Of a stretch of DNA of 22,856 bases, positions 13,346-19,357 are shown in pieces. The notes under the pieces were generated by a model. It was not told the origin of the DNA, made no database searches, and saw only the letters and a program-made list of their open reading frames with translations. Both the position numbers and the translations under genes were made by a program. The stretch lies in NCBI GenBank assembly GCA_030690405.1, contig JAUYGU010000090.1, forward strand, positions 1 to 22,856. Reading direction: 5' to 3'. The number at the start of each line of letters is the position of its first letter. Position 1 is the stretch's first letter. Source of the stretch: Dehalococcoidia bacterium (GTDB taxonomy: Bacteria; Chloroflexota; Dehalococcoidia; SM23-28-2; RBG-16-64-32).

Positions 13346-15754
13346 TCAGCGCCCCGTCTCAACCCAGAGATGCCGGCCGTCCGTGCTTACGGATACGTCA
13401 CCGTCGCGGTCGGTCCGGAAGACGGCGTCGCCGTTGAGGCGTTCGAGTACATCAGGAGAGGGATGGCCGAAAGGGTTGTGGGCGCCGACAGAGATGACGT
13501 CTACCAGCGGGCCGACGGCCTCCAGGAACTCCGGAGAGGTTGACGTGCGGGAGCCGTGGTGAGGCACCTTGTAGACGACGGCGTGCAGGTCGGCGCCCGA
13601 GCGGACGAGGGCAGCCTCCCGCGTCTTTCCGATGTCGCCCGTAAGGAGAAACGAGGCCCGTCCCAAGGTCAGCTTGAGCACGACCGAGGCATCGTTCGGG
13701 TCACCGCTGCGGGCCGGTGCCGAGACGACGTACAGACGGGCGCCGCCGCCGAGGTCGACGGTCTGGCCGGGAGCGGCCTCGCGGTATGGCACCGCCGCCT
13801 CGCGGATGGAGTTCCGCACCGACCGGTATGCGGCGGAGTCCGCTTCGATGGAGCTGGCGAGAACGGAGCCGACGTCGTAGCGCTCCAGTACGGCCGGCAA
13901 GCCGCCGAAATGATCGGCCTGCGGGTGCGTGATCAGCGCGAGGTCGACCCGGCGGTCGTGGAACGGCAGGTTGCGCCCGAGAGCGGCAGCGATCGCCTCC
14001 TCGCTGGGACCGGCGTCCACCAGGATGCGATTGCCCTCCGGGCCTTCGATGAGGACCGCCTCCCCCTGGCCGACGTCCAGCACTGTCACCGTCAGGCGGC
14101 CCTGGACGGGCGAAGTGACGCCCAGCCACAGCAGCGTAACCGCGAGCCCAAGGACGATGGCGACGCCGGAGACCGGAAGCAGCGCTCGTCTCGCGGACTG
14201 CGGACGCTGAGGCGGCGCTACGAGCGGCGCCGCCCGTGGCAGCCTCGCAAGCAGCCAGACGGCGCCGGCCAGCGCGGCGTAGTAGGCGATGGCGTGGCCC
14301 GTCCCTACACCCCTCACCGCCACCGACGCCAGGGGGATATCCGCGGCCATGCGGACGACGGTGACCATGTAGGCGGCCGGGGGCCAGGCGAGCAATCCGA
14401 GAGGCTGCGCGGCCGCGGGCACGAGGGCGCCGGCGGCGGCAGTGATCGCGCCGGTGACGGCCACGGCCAGGAAGGCCGGCACGGCCAGCACGTTGGCCAG
14501 CGGCGCCACCAGCGAGACGGCGCGGAAGTTGACGGCGGTGATCGGTAGCGTGAACGCCACCGCGGCCAGGGTTACGGCCGCCAGCTCCACAGCGGGGCGG
14601 GTGAGCGGGAAGCGATCGATGCCCGGCCAGCGGCGAACCAACCTCTCCGCTTGCGTCGCGAGCTGGGGGGCGAGCGTCATCAGGCCGAGAGTCGCGGAAA
14701 AGCTGAGCTGGAACCCGACGTCGTGCGCCACCTGTGGGCCGGCGGCGGTCATCGCCGCGGCGGCCAGGGCGAGGGCGATGGCAGCCGTGTTCTGGCGGCC
14801 GAAGCCGACGGCGGCGACGTACAGCCCGCCCATTATCGCCGCCCGCACGACGGAGGGCTCGCCGCCGACCAGGAGCGAGTACGCGCCCACGGCGGCCAGG
14901 GCCAGCCAGGCGGCGCGCCGGCGGCCCACGGCCCAGGCCAGCGCCGCCATGAGCAATCCGGCCAGCAGACTGACGTTCTGCCCGGAGACCGCTACCAGGT
15001 GCGATGTGCCGGTGACTCTCATATCCTGTGCCAGGTCGCTCGGTAGGCGCGCTCCGCCGCCGAGGAGCACGCCGCCGGTCAGGGACGCTTCCGGCTCCGG
15101 CAGCGCGTCCGCCAGAGCGCCCCTCAGGCGGGCCCTCGTATGGATGAGGGCGGATCGTACCGCGCTCCCTTTATCGTGGGCGAGCAGCTGCACCCGCGGA
15201 TAATCGACGAGCGAGCCGATTCCGCGCCGGGCCAGGTAATCGCGGTAGTCGAAGTCATCGAAGGAGGGCGGAGTTGTGAGTTCGCCGCGCAGCTCCAGCA
15301 GGTCGCCGTACCGGAACCGGGGCAGCGGCGCCGCCCGCATCAGGACGTCGCCGCTCTCCGGGCGCCAGCGGCCGCTCGCGTAGACCTCCCGGACGGCGAG
15401 GCGGTAGCCGGACGGAGCCGCCGCGGCCGCTGGTTCAGCGACAACGAGGGCGCGGAACGGGACTTCGGGGCATTCGTCACGGCGGTCAGCGGGATCGTCT
15501 TCGCGCGGACAGTTGAGGTGGGCGATACCGGAGGGCGTATCGGGCGGGACGGTCGATTCATAGCGCCAGGAGGCGGCGAAGACGAGGGCGGCGGCCAGTA
15601 CGATGAAGGCCAGCGTGGACGGCCGAGGCCGCAGGGCGAAGGAGAGCGCGCCCAGCGCGGAGGCGGCCGCGACGGCGGCCCAGGGGTCTGATCCGGTGAA
15701 GGCGGCGGCGGCGAGGCCGAGCAGCCAGGCGAAGGCGAGGGCGCCGAGGATCAC
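13346..15754 (-). CDS. comEC: ComEC/Rec2 family DNA internalisation channel
   Basis: The membrane channel that carries single-stranded DNA into the cell during natural transformation. It is full length at 802 residues. The N-terminus has several membrane helices followed by a soluble OB-like DUF4131 region (about 95-200, YGDLLELRGELTTPPSFDDFDYRDYLARRGI). The competence domain with many transmembrane helices starts with LTGGVLLGGGARLP and includes HLVAVSGQNVSLLAG. The C-terminal metallo-beta-lactamase-like domain has LDVGQGEAVLIEG, THPQADHFGGL (H-x3-DH), LLTGDIG and VPHHGS, so its nuclease-type metal site appears intact. It starts at a GTG overlapping the comEA stop by 4 bp, showing translational coupling. 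Confidence 0.96.
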   Translation of the reverse strand: MILGALAFAWLLGLAAAAFTGSDPWAAVAAASALGALSFALRPRPSTLAFIVLAAALVFAASWRYESTVPPDTPSGIAHLNCPREDDPADRRDECPEVPFRALVVAEPAAAAAPSGYRLAVREVYASGRWRPESGDVLMRAAPLPRFRYGDLLELRGELTTPPSFDDFDYRDYLARRGIGSLVDYPRVQLLAHDKGSAVRSALIHTRARLRGALADALPEPEASLTGGVLLGGGARLPSDLAQDMRVTGTSHLVAVSGQNVSLLAGLLMAALAWAVGRRRAAWLALAAVGAYSLLVGGEPSVVRAAIMGGLYVAAVGFGRQNTAAIALALAAAAMTAAGPQVAHDVGFQLSFSATLGLMTLAPQLATQAERLVRRWPGIDRFPLTRPAVELAAVTLAAVAFTLPITAVNFRAVSLVAPLANVLAVPAFLAVAVTGAITAAAGALVPAAAQPLGLLAWPPAAYMVTVVRMAADIPLASVAVRGVGTGHAIAYYAALAGAVWLLARLPRAAPLVAPPQRPQSARRALLPVSGVAIVLGLAVTLLWLGVTSPVQGRLTVTVLDVGQGEAVLIEGPEGNRILVDAGPSEEAIAAALGRNLPFHDRRVDLALITHPQADHFGGLPAVLERYDVGSVLASSIEADSAAYRSVRNSIREAAVPYREAAPGQTVDLGGGARLYVVSAPARSGDPNDASVVLKLTLGRASFLLTGDIGKTREAALVRSGADLHAVVYKVPHHGSRTSTSPEFLEAVGPLVDVISVGAHNPFGHPSPDVLERLNGDAVFRTDRDGDVSVSTDGRHLWVETGR

Positions 15755-16317
15755 GGGCCGTCGCCGGCGGCGGGCGCGCCCACGGTCACCAGGTCCGCGA
15801 TCTCGTCCAGGACGGAGGGCGGCACGAGCTCCCGCTCCAGCAGCTCGTCCACGCTGGCGAAGGGCCCGTCCTCCGTACGCGAGCGGACGATGTCGCCGGC
15901 GCGGACCTCCCCGACGTCCGGGAGCGTCTCAAGCTCCGCGGCGGTGGCTGCGTTGATGTCCATCAGCGGCCCCTGTGAGACGCCGGAGACGGCGGTCTGG
16001 CCCAGGTGCGGCACCATGACCGTCTCCTCGTCGCGGACGCGGCGGGCCAGGTCCACGGCGGTAAGGTCGGCGTCCTCCGTCGGGCCGCCGGCGGCATCAA
16101 GGGCGTCGATCCAGCGCTCGCCGTTGCTCAGCGGGTAGACGCCGGGGCGCTGGACGGCGCCGGTCACGTAGACGCGAAGCTCATCGGGGGGCAGGTCTAG
16201 CTGCAGGGGATCAGGGCCGTGGAGGCGATCGTTCAGGAGAAAGCCGACGCCGACAGCGAGGGGAAGGGCGAGGACGCCGACGATGAACCAGCGGTAACGC
16301 TCAAGGATGTCGGGCAC
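15751..16317 (-). CDS. comEA: ComEA family DNA-binding competence protein
   Basis: Surface or periplasmic double-stranded DNA receptor that hands DNA to ComEC. A 188-residue protein with one N-terminal membrane anchor (WFIVGVLALPLAVGVGFLL, about 9-27), an SLBB domain (LRVYVTGAVQRPGVYPL) and a C-terminal helix-hairpin-helix region (DINAATAAELETLPDVGEVRAGDIVRSR, then GPFASVDELLE), the standard ComEA order. The GTG at 16317 has GGAGG (16322-16326) 4-5 nt upstream. A promoter lies at 16353-16382. It is first in a two-gene operon with comEC. The other transformation and pilus genes are not in the window. Confidence 0.95.
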   Translation of the reverse strand: MPDILERYRWFIVGVLALPLAVGVGFLLNDRLHGPDPLQLDLPPDELRVYVTGAVQRPGVYPLSNGERWIDALDAAGGPTEDADLTAVDLARRVRDEETVMVPHLGQTAVSGVSQGPLMDINAATAAELETLPDVGEVRAGDIVRSRTEDGPFASVDELLERELVPPSVLDEIADLVTVGAPAAGDGP

Positions 16318-16352
16318 AGGGCCTCCGGGGGCTGAGGAGGGGCTTCGGCGCG

Positions 16353-16382
16353 AATATAGCGGGGTAGGCCGGCGAGCGTCAA
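16353..16382 (-). promoter_or_regulatory. Promoter of comEA-comEC
   Basis: On the minus strand TTGACG (16377-16382), an 18-bp spacer and TATATT (16353-16358). The expected leader of about 30 nt contains the comEA ribosome site. Confidence 0.6.
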
Positions 16383-16441
16383 GGATTTTCGGTTGTTTGC
16401 GGCCGGTCAGATACGGTGTTTGGTCGTTTTTCGTGTGGGAG

Positions 16442-16756
16442 CTACGGGGGAGGGTGAGCCGTATTCGGGAGCGGGGGAATTCTCTGGTCGTTTTCGTAGC
16501 GGGCGGCGGCAGCGTCGAGGGCGCGCTCGCGGGTGCGCTGGGCGATGGCGTCGAGAAGGCGGATGGCGTTGCGGTGGGCCTGCTGGCGGCGGCGACGCTG
16601 GATGCGGGCGATGTCCCGGAGGAGATGGCCGGCCTCGGGGTCTTCAGCGATTAGCTGGAGGAGGCGCTGCTGCTGGCGGGAGGTGCGGCCGTGTTTGTAG
16701 GCGTTGAGGTTGCCGAGGGGCGGGCCGGAGTTGGGGCGGGAGCCGCCGCGGGGCAT
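16442..16756 (-). CDS. Small Arg/Gln-rich protein with N-terminal GN-x-NA-x-KHG motif, function unknown
   Basis: A 104-residue protein. The N-terminus MPRGGSRPNSGPPLGNLNAY is followed by KHGR. This Gly/Pro/Asn stretch ending in NA-x-KHG is common at the N-termini of phage terminase small-subunit-like and other mobile-element-linked DNA-binding proteins. The middle (residues 27-85) is a strongly basic, Arg/Gln/Ala-rich amphipathic helix region, possibly coiled coil or nucleic-acid binding. The C-terminus is proline-rich. AGGA lies 8 nt before the ATG at 16756. No partner terminase or transposase is adjacent. Function is not assigned; a domesticated or stray mobile-element protein is possible. 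High Arg content in a high-GC region also leaves some chance that it is not translated. Confidence 0.6.
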   Translation of the reverse strand: MPRGGSRPNSGPPLGNLNAYKHGRTSRQQQRLLQLIAEDPEAGHLLRDIARIQRRRRQQAHRNAIRLLDAIAQRTRERALDAAAARYENDQRIPPLPNTAHPPP

Positions 16757-16777
16757 GGGTCACTTCCTGTTTCTTGC

Positions 16778-16805
16778 CACAGATGAGCACAGATAGGACA
16801 CAGAT
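16778..16805. repeat. Three CACAGAT direct repeats
   Basis: CACAGAT occurs at 16778-16784, 16788-16794 and 16799-16805, spaced 10-11 bp, about one helical turn. It lies just upstream of the 16442-16756 gene. It could be a regulator-binding array or a simple intergenic repeat; the helical phasing is the only hint of function. Confidence 0.6.
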
Positions 16806-16884
16806 GGTCCTGGGTTTAGCGTAGGGCGGGCGCGCGAGAGGGTGAAGGGGGAGGTGGCAGGAGGGGGAGGTACCAGGATTCTGA

Positions 16885-17259
16885 CTAGTCCTCGTGTGAG
16901 CCGCCAACCTGACGCACGCGGTCCCCCGTGCGGACGGGTCGTTCTTCCTCCGGTGACGTAGGTGGAAGCTCAGGGGCCAACGAGCCAAGGCCAAAGATCG
17001 GAGTAGTCATCCAGCCGGGAGTGACGGCGAGAGTTCGGGCAATGCAGAACTCTTCGCGAACCTCCGACACCCTAACGCGCAGCTTCTCACGGTCGACCGA
17101 GCCAATCGTTTTGCCGGTATCCGGATCGGTAATTTGGATCGGGCCGCCAATGATCGCGAAGACCATGCCCTCGGCCACGCCGTGATCGGATCCACGGATG
17201 ATCGCGACCTCTCTGGTACTCACAACCGCAGCTATTTTGCCTTCAATTGGCTTACCCAT
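16885..17259 (-). CDS. Small beta-rich protein of unknown function (FlgT C-terminal-like pattern)
   Basis: A 124-residue protein. The N-terminal two thirds read IEGKIAAVVSTREVAIIRGS-DHGVAEGMVFAII-ITDPDTGKTIGSVDREKLRVRVSEVREEFCIARTL. The alternation G-x-V, VAII-x-G-S-x-HGV-x-x-GM-x-F and later V-x-V-x-x-V resembles the small beta-barrel domain seen at the C-terminus of FlgT and in some stand-alone proteins. The C-terminal about 45 residues are polar and probably flexible. There is no signal peptide. AGGAGG (17266-17271) is 6 nt before the ATG at 17259, which decides the start over the upstream ATG at 17265. The start overlaps the end of the previous gene by 8 bp. The partner is unknown. Confidence 0.75.
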   Translation of the reverse strand: MGKPIEGKIAAVVSTREVAIIRGSDHGVAEGMVFAIIGGPIQITDPDTGKTIGSVDREKLRVRVSEVREEFCIARTLAVTPGWMTTPIFGLGSLAPELPPTSPEEERPVRTGDRVRQVGGSHED

Positions 17260-17545
17260 CGGCATCCTCCTGTGTGGGTATCTGGACGGCAAGTTGTCGA
17301 ACTCGCGCGCGCAACAGACGTTCATTAATCACCCGCGCATCGGATGGAAGAGGTTGGCCCAACGGGCCCACGTTAGCAACGAACCAGGCTTCCGCCAGAG
17401 GGTCGGCGAACCACGTTAGCTTTGCCTGAGACATAGTGTCTGTCAGCTCATCCACCTCCGCCCTTGCCAGAACCCCCTGTTGGTCGGCGAGGAGGAGAAC
17501 GTCTGCGACCTGCAATCCATAAGTCTCTCCGGCGGCGAGGAGCAC
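17252..17545 (-). CDS. Hypothetical protein, possibly the 3' part of a frameshifted gene
   Basis: From the GTG at 17545 the product is 97 residues (MLLAAGETYGLQVADVLLLADQ at the start, ending QLAVQIPTQEDADG). The same frame stays open upstream to about 17701. The extra residues (RLSSEEKAVADAHVALASAL, then IAPIPATKVIRQQGST) look like genuine protein, with an amphipathic helix, although no ATG, GTG or TTG lies there. This stretch overlaps the end of the upstream membrane-protein gene in another frame. Either translation starts at the GTG (AAGGA lies 9 nt upstream) or the two are one gene split by a one-base insertion near the run of five G at 17671-17675. No recognised family. Confidence 0.6.
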   Translation of the reverse strand: MLLAAGETYGLQVADVLLLADQQGVLARAEVDELTDTMSQAKLTWFADPLAEAWFVANVGPLGQPLPSDARVINERLLRARVRQLAVQIPTQEDADG

Positions 17546-17627
17546 TTTGGTAGATCCTTGCTGACGTATTACCTTTGTAGCAGGAATTGGTGCGATCCGC
17601 AGTGCGGAGGCGAGCGCAACGTGGGCG

Positions 17628-17900
17628 TCAGCTACCGCCTTCTCTTCGCTTGAGAGCCGCTGCCGAACGCGGGGGTAGGCGGCGCGCCCTGCGCCAGTAG
17701 ACTATGGCGACTTTAGCACAGAACCATGCGGGATATACGAGAATGGACGCCGCTGCGAGTGCCACAGCAATGATGAGCCGAGTTTCGGTCCCTCCGAACG
17801 GGACGAATGGAACGAAGGTTAGCGCCGCGCCAAGGGCCGAAGCCAGGAACCCTGAAAGACTGAAGCTGGGCTTGAATGCTGGAGCCTGGAGTGTTGACAT
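17628..17900 (-). CDS. Small membrane protein with two predicted helices
   Basis: A 90-residue protein with two hydrophobic segments: about residues 16-33 (LSGFLASALGAALTFVPF) and about 42-63 (LIIAVALAAASILVYPAW, then FCAKVAIVYW). A basic tail (RRARRLPPRSAAALKRREGGS) follows. The run of arginines after the second helix suggests a cytoplasmic C-terminus. The tail is unusual and may be an out-of-frame end, because the adjacent frame continues into the next coding region with more protein-like sequence. The ATG at 17900 has a G-rich ribosome site just upstream and a perfect TATAAT at 17928-17933. It is first of three small genes reading left. No family recognised. Confidence 0.65.
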   Translation of the reverse strand: MSTLQAPAFKPSFSLSGFLASALGAALTFVPFVPFGGTETRLIIAVALAAASILVYPAWFCAKVAIVYWRRARRLPPRSAAALKRREGGS

Positions 17901-17927
17901 GTCCCCCCTGGCGGCGAGGCCGTCGTC

Positions 17928-17933
17928 ATTATA
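17928..17933 (-). promoter_or_regulatory. -10 box for the 17900-16885 gene group
   Basis: A perfect TATAAT on the minus strand, 27 nt before the ATG at 17900. The -35 region is weak (GTGGCC or TGGCCC). Confidence 0.5.
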
Positions 17934-18003
17934 GACCAGGCAGGGCTCAGGGCCACGCCCCAGATTCTTCGCCTTCGGCTCCGAATGACCGGGGGGGGGC
18001 GCT

Positions 18004-18030
18004 GGGCAGGGACGGGGCCCTGCCCCTACG
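18004..18030. repeat. GGGCAGGG palindrome, argF upstream copy 1
   Basis: GGGCAGGG (18004-18011) pairs with CCCTGCCC (18018-18025) and is followed by CCTACG. A run of nine G (17991-17999) precedes it; copy 2 also has nine G at 19194-19202 before a related palindrome at about 19200-19220. Confidence 0.75.
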
Positions 18031-18044
18031 GGCTATCGGGGCGG

Positions 18045-18053
18045 TGCTATACT
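18045..18053 (+). promoter_or_regulatory. Extended -10 promoter, argF upstream copy 1
   Basis: TGCTATACT preceded by GCGG, identical to the box at 19241-19249 in front of the intact argF. It would drive the argF 5' fragment at 18186 and possibly the intron-like RNA and the 18587 gene behind it. Confidence 0.5.
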
Positions 18054-18091
18054 TGATGCGCCGAGGCTAACCGTAGCTGAGAGAGCCTCGC

Positions 18092-18153
18092 GGGCAGGGA
18101 CAGGGCCCTGCCCCTACGACGGGTGAGGACCACGGGCAGGGCTGAAGCCCTGC
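18092..18153. repeat. Two palindromes in the argF leader, copy 1
   Basis: GGGCAGGG/CCCTGCCC (18092-18099 and 18106-18113) and GCAGGGCT/AGCCCTGC (18136-18143 and 18146-18153, followed by AGCTACG). Both are present in the same order in copy 2 (19274-19295 and about 19317-19334), so they belong to the duplicated leader. Confidence 0.75.
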
Positions 18154-18185
18154 AGCTACGTTCAGCTACTCGGAGGTACATTTCT

Positions 18186-18329
18186 TTGCGCGGGCGCGAC
18201 CTTCTATCTATCGCTGATCTGACGCCGGAGGAGCTTCGGCGTGTGCTGGATACGGCGCACGCGCTGAAGGCCCTTCGGCAGTGCCCTCGCCCAGGCGAGT
18301 CGCCTTCTGCGACGGAGTCAACGGTCTGA
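18186..18329 (+). pseudogene. argF 5' fragment (duplicate, broken after about 30 codons)
   Basis: Starts at a TTG (18186) with GGAGG at 18172-18176 and encodes [20 protein letters not shown], then [10 protein letters not shown]. This matches the N-terminus of the intact ornithine carbamoyltransferase at 19358; only 6 of 92 bases differ between 18186-18277 and 19358-19449. After CTGAAGGCCCTTCG the homology stops and the frame runs into a TGA at 18327-18329. The rest of the gene is absent. The breakpoint is where a group II intron-like sequence begins (18281). The ATG upstream of the TTG in copy 2 is not conserved here, which supports TTG as the true argF start. Confidence 0.85.
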
Positions 18330-18580
18330 CGAGCCGCCGGCCGAAGTTCAGCTCTACGCGCTGTAAGCCCGCCGAGCAGTCGGCGGGCTTCGGCATTTCA
18401 CACCGGCAGGCGACAGTGAGGAATGGCCCCACGGATAGGGGCCGGAAGGCACATCCGAGGGTGACCTAAAGTCATGTGAATGAGTGCCGAACGCGCATGT
18501 GAAGGCGGGCACAGCTCTGCTAGCCTTGAAACAAATGAAGAACCTGGGGCAAAAGAGGCAGAGGTCAGAGAAAAGGAGGC
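18281..18580 (+). mobile_element. Probable 5' remnant of a group II intron (domain I region)
   Basis: The segment begins GTGCC, close to the group II 5' consensus GUGYG, exactly where the argF fragment breaks off. The seven bases before it, TTCGGCA (18274-18280), are fully complementary to TGCCGAA at 18485-18491, as expected for IBS1 and EBS1. A weaker IBS2-EBS2 candidate is GCTGAA (18263-18268) with TTCAGC (18347-18352). Strong stems fill the region: CTCGC/GCGAG and GTCGC/GCGAC at the 5' end, AAGCCCGCCGA/TCGGCGGGCTT (about 18364-18390), GGCCCC/GGGGCC and GGCAC/GTGCC. The right end is approximate. No reverse transcriptase and no domain V are found downstream, so the element is truncated. The family is inferred from these features and general resemblance; no model search was done. 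Confidence 0.5.
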
Positions 18581-18586
18581 AGGGAA

Positions 18587-19108
18587 ATGGCACCGCTAAC
18601 AACGATCAGGCGCTTCATGTGGCTGGCCGCAATCGTGTTGGGGTTCGTGTTCATCGCCGCGGGCGCGTTCATGGTCTCGCAGGGGCTGTCCGCGAAGGAC
18701 CAGGTCCACGACACGCTGGTGGCGGAGAGGATCACGACGGCGGAAGACGCGTCGATACCGAACGCGGCCGTTGATGACGCGGCGACGGCGGACGCGCAGG
18801 CAAAGGTGATCAAGACGCACGTCATGGAGTCCACCGAGGGGAAGACGTACTCCGAGATGGACCGCGAGGACCCGCTGCGCGCGACGTACCTGAACAGCGT
18901 TTCGCTGAGGACGGCGCTGAACCTGGCGGTCATGGGGTTCAAGCTGTCCGACCTGGTGATCGGCTTGGGCGCGTTCATCATCGTCGTGGGGGCGACGAAC
19001 GTTCTCCTGACGGCGCCGCTGCTGTACTGGCTGCGCGAGGGAGAGACGGCGCCCGCGGCGGAGCGGAAGCGGAAGGTGGGGCCGGCAGCGCCCTTCCCGA
19101 CCGGCTAG
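18587..19108 (+). CDS. Membrane protein with two predicted helices, function unknown
   Basis: A 173-residue protein. Helix 1 is about residues 10-32 (FMWLAAIVLGFVFIAAGAFM) and helix 2 about 123-147 (DLVIGLGAFIIVVGATNVLL). Between them lies a polar, Ala/Asp/Thr/Glu-rich domain of about 90 residues, probably outside the membrane, and the C-terminus is short and basic. No family is recognised. GGAGG (18575-18579) lies 7 nt before the ATG, an excellent ribosome site. The gene sits immediately behind the group II intron-like remnant, in the place where an intron-encoded reverse transcriptase would normally start, and is bracketed by the duplicated argF leader. A strong hairpin at 19133-19156 ends the unit. 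Confidence 0.8.
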   Translation: MAPLTTIRRFMWLAAIVLGFVFIAAGAFMVSQGLSAKDQVHDTLVAERITTAEDASIPNAAVDDAATADAQAKVIKTHVMESTEGKTYSEMDREDPLRATYLNSVSLRTALNLAVMGFKLSDLVIGLGAFIIVVGATNVLLTAPLLYWLREGETAPAAERKRKVGPAAPFPTG

Positions 19109-19132
19109 CAGCTCAGGGGGTTACCCACAGGT

Positions 19133-19164
19133 ACCGGCGCCCGTAGGGGCGCCGGTGCTGCTTT
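19133..19164 (+). terminator. Hairpin terminator after the 18587 membrane-protein gene
   Basis: ACCGGCGCCC (19133-19142), a GTAG loop and GGGCGCCGGT (19147-19156) make a perfect 10-bp GC-rich stem, followed by GCTGCTTT. The T-run is short, so termination efficiency is uncertain. Confidence 0.6.
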
Positions 19165-19193
19165 GGGGGAGAGGGGGCACCCTCGCCCGCGAT

Positions 19194-19334
19194 GGGGGGG
19201 GGCAGGGACTGGGCCCAGCCCCTACGGGATGTCGGAGCGGTGCTATACTTATCTCGCCGAATCCCCGCAGATTGGGCAGGGACGGGGCCCTGCCCCTACA
19301 GAGGGTGAGGCAACGGGCAGGGCTGAAGCCCTGC
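19194..19334. repeat. argF leader repeats, copy 2
   Basis: Nine G (19194-19202), a GGGACTGGGCCCAGCCCC palindrome followed by TACGGG, then GGGCAGGG/CCCTGCCC (19274-19281 and 19288-19295) and GCAGGGCT/AGCCCTGC (about 19317-19334). The same elements in the same order stand at 17991-18153, so the two blocks are direct repeats about 1.2 kb apart. Confidence 0.75.
19241..19249 (+). promoter_or_regulatory. Extended -10 promoter of argF
   Basis: TGCTATACT, identical to the box in copy 1 and to the one before rph. It lies about 110 nt upstream of the argF start, leaving a structured leader with two hairpins. No clear -35. Confidence 0.55.
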
Positions 19335-19357
19335 AGCTACGTTCCGGAGGTATGTTT

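Noticed and set aside
13556..14548. Plus-strand open frame of 330 codons over comEC
   Set aside because: Antisense to a full-length comEC with intact motifs.
19109..19357. Domain V or VI of the group II intron downstream of the membrane-protein gene
   Set aside because: No 34-nt hairpin with the AGC/CGC catalytic triad pattern is visible; the hairpins here are the terminator and the argF leader palindromes.
19163..19357. Earlier start for argF giving a 454-residue protein
   Set aside because: The extra residues translate the repeat-rich leader and promoter and are not ornithine carbamoyltransferase sequence.
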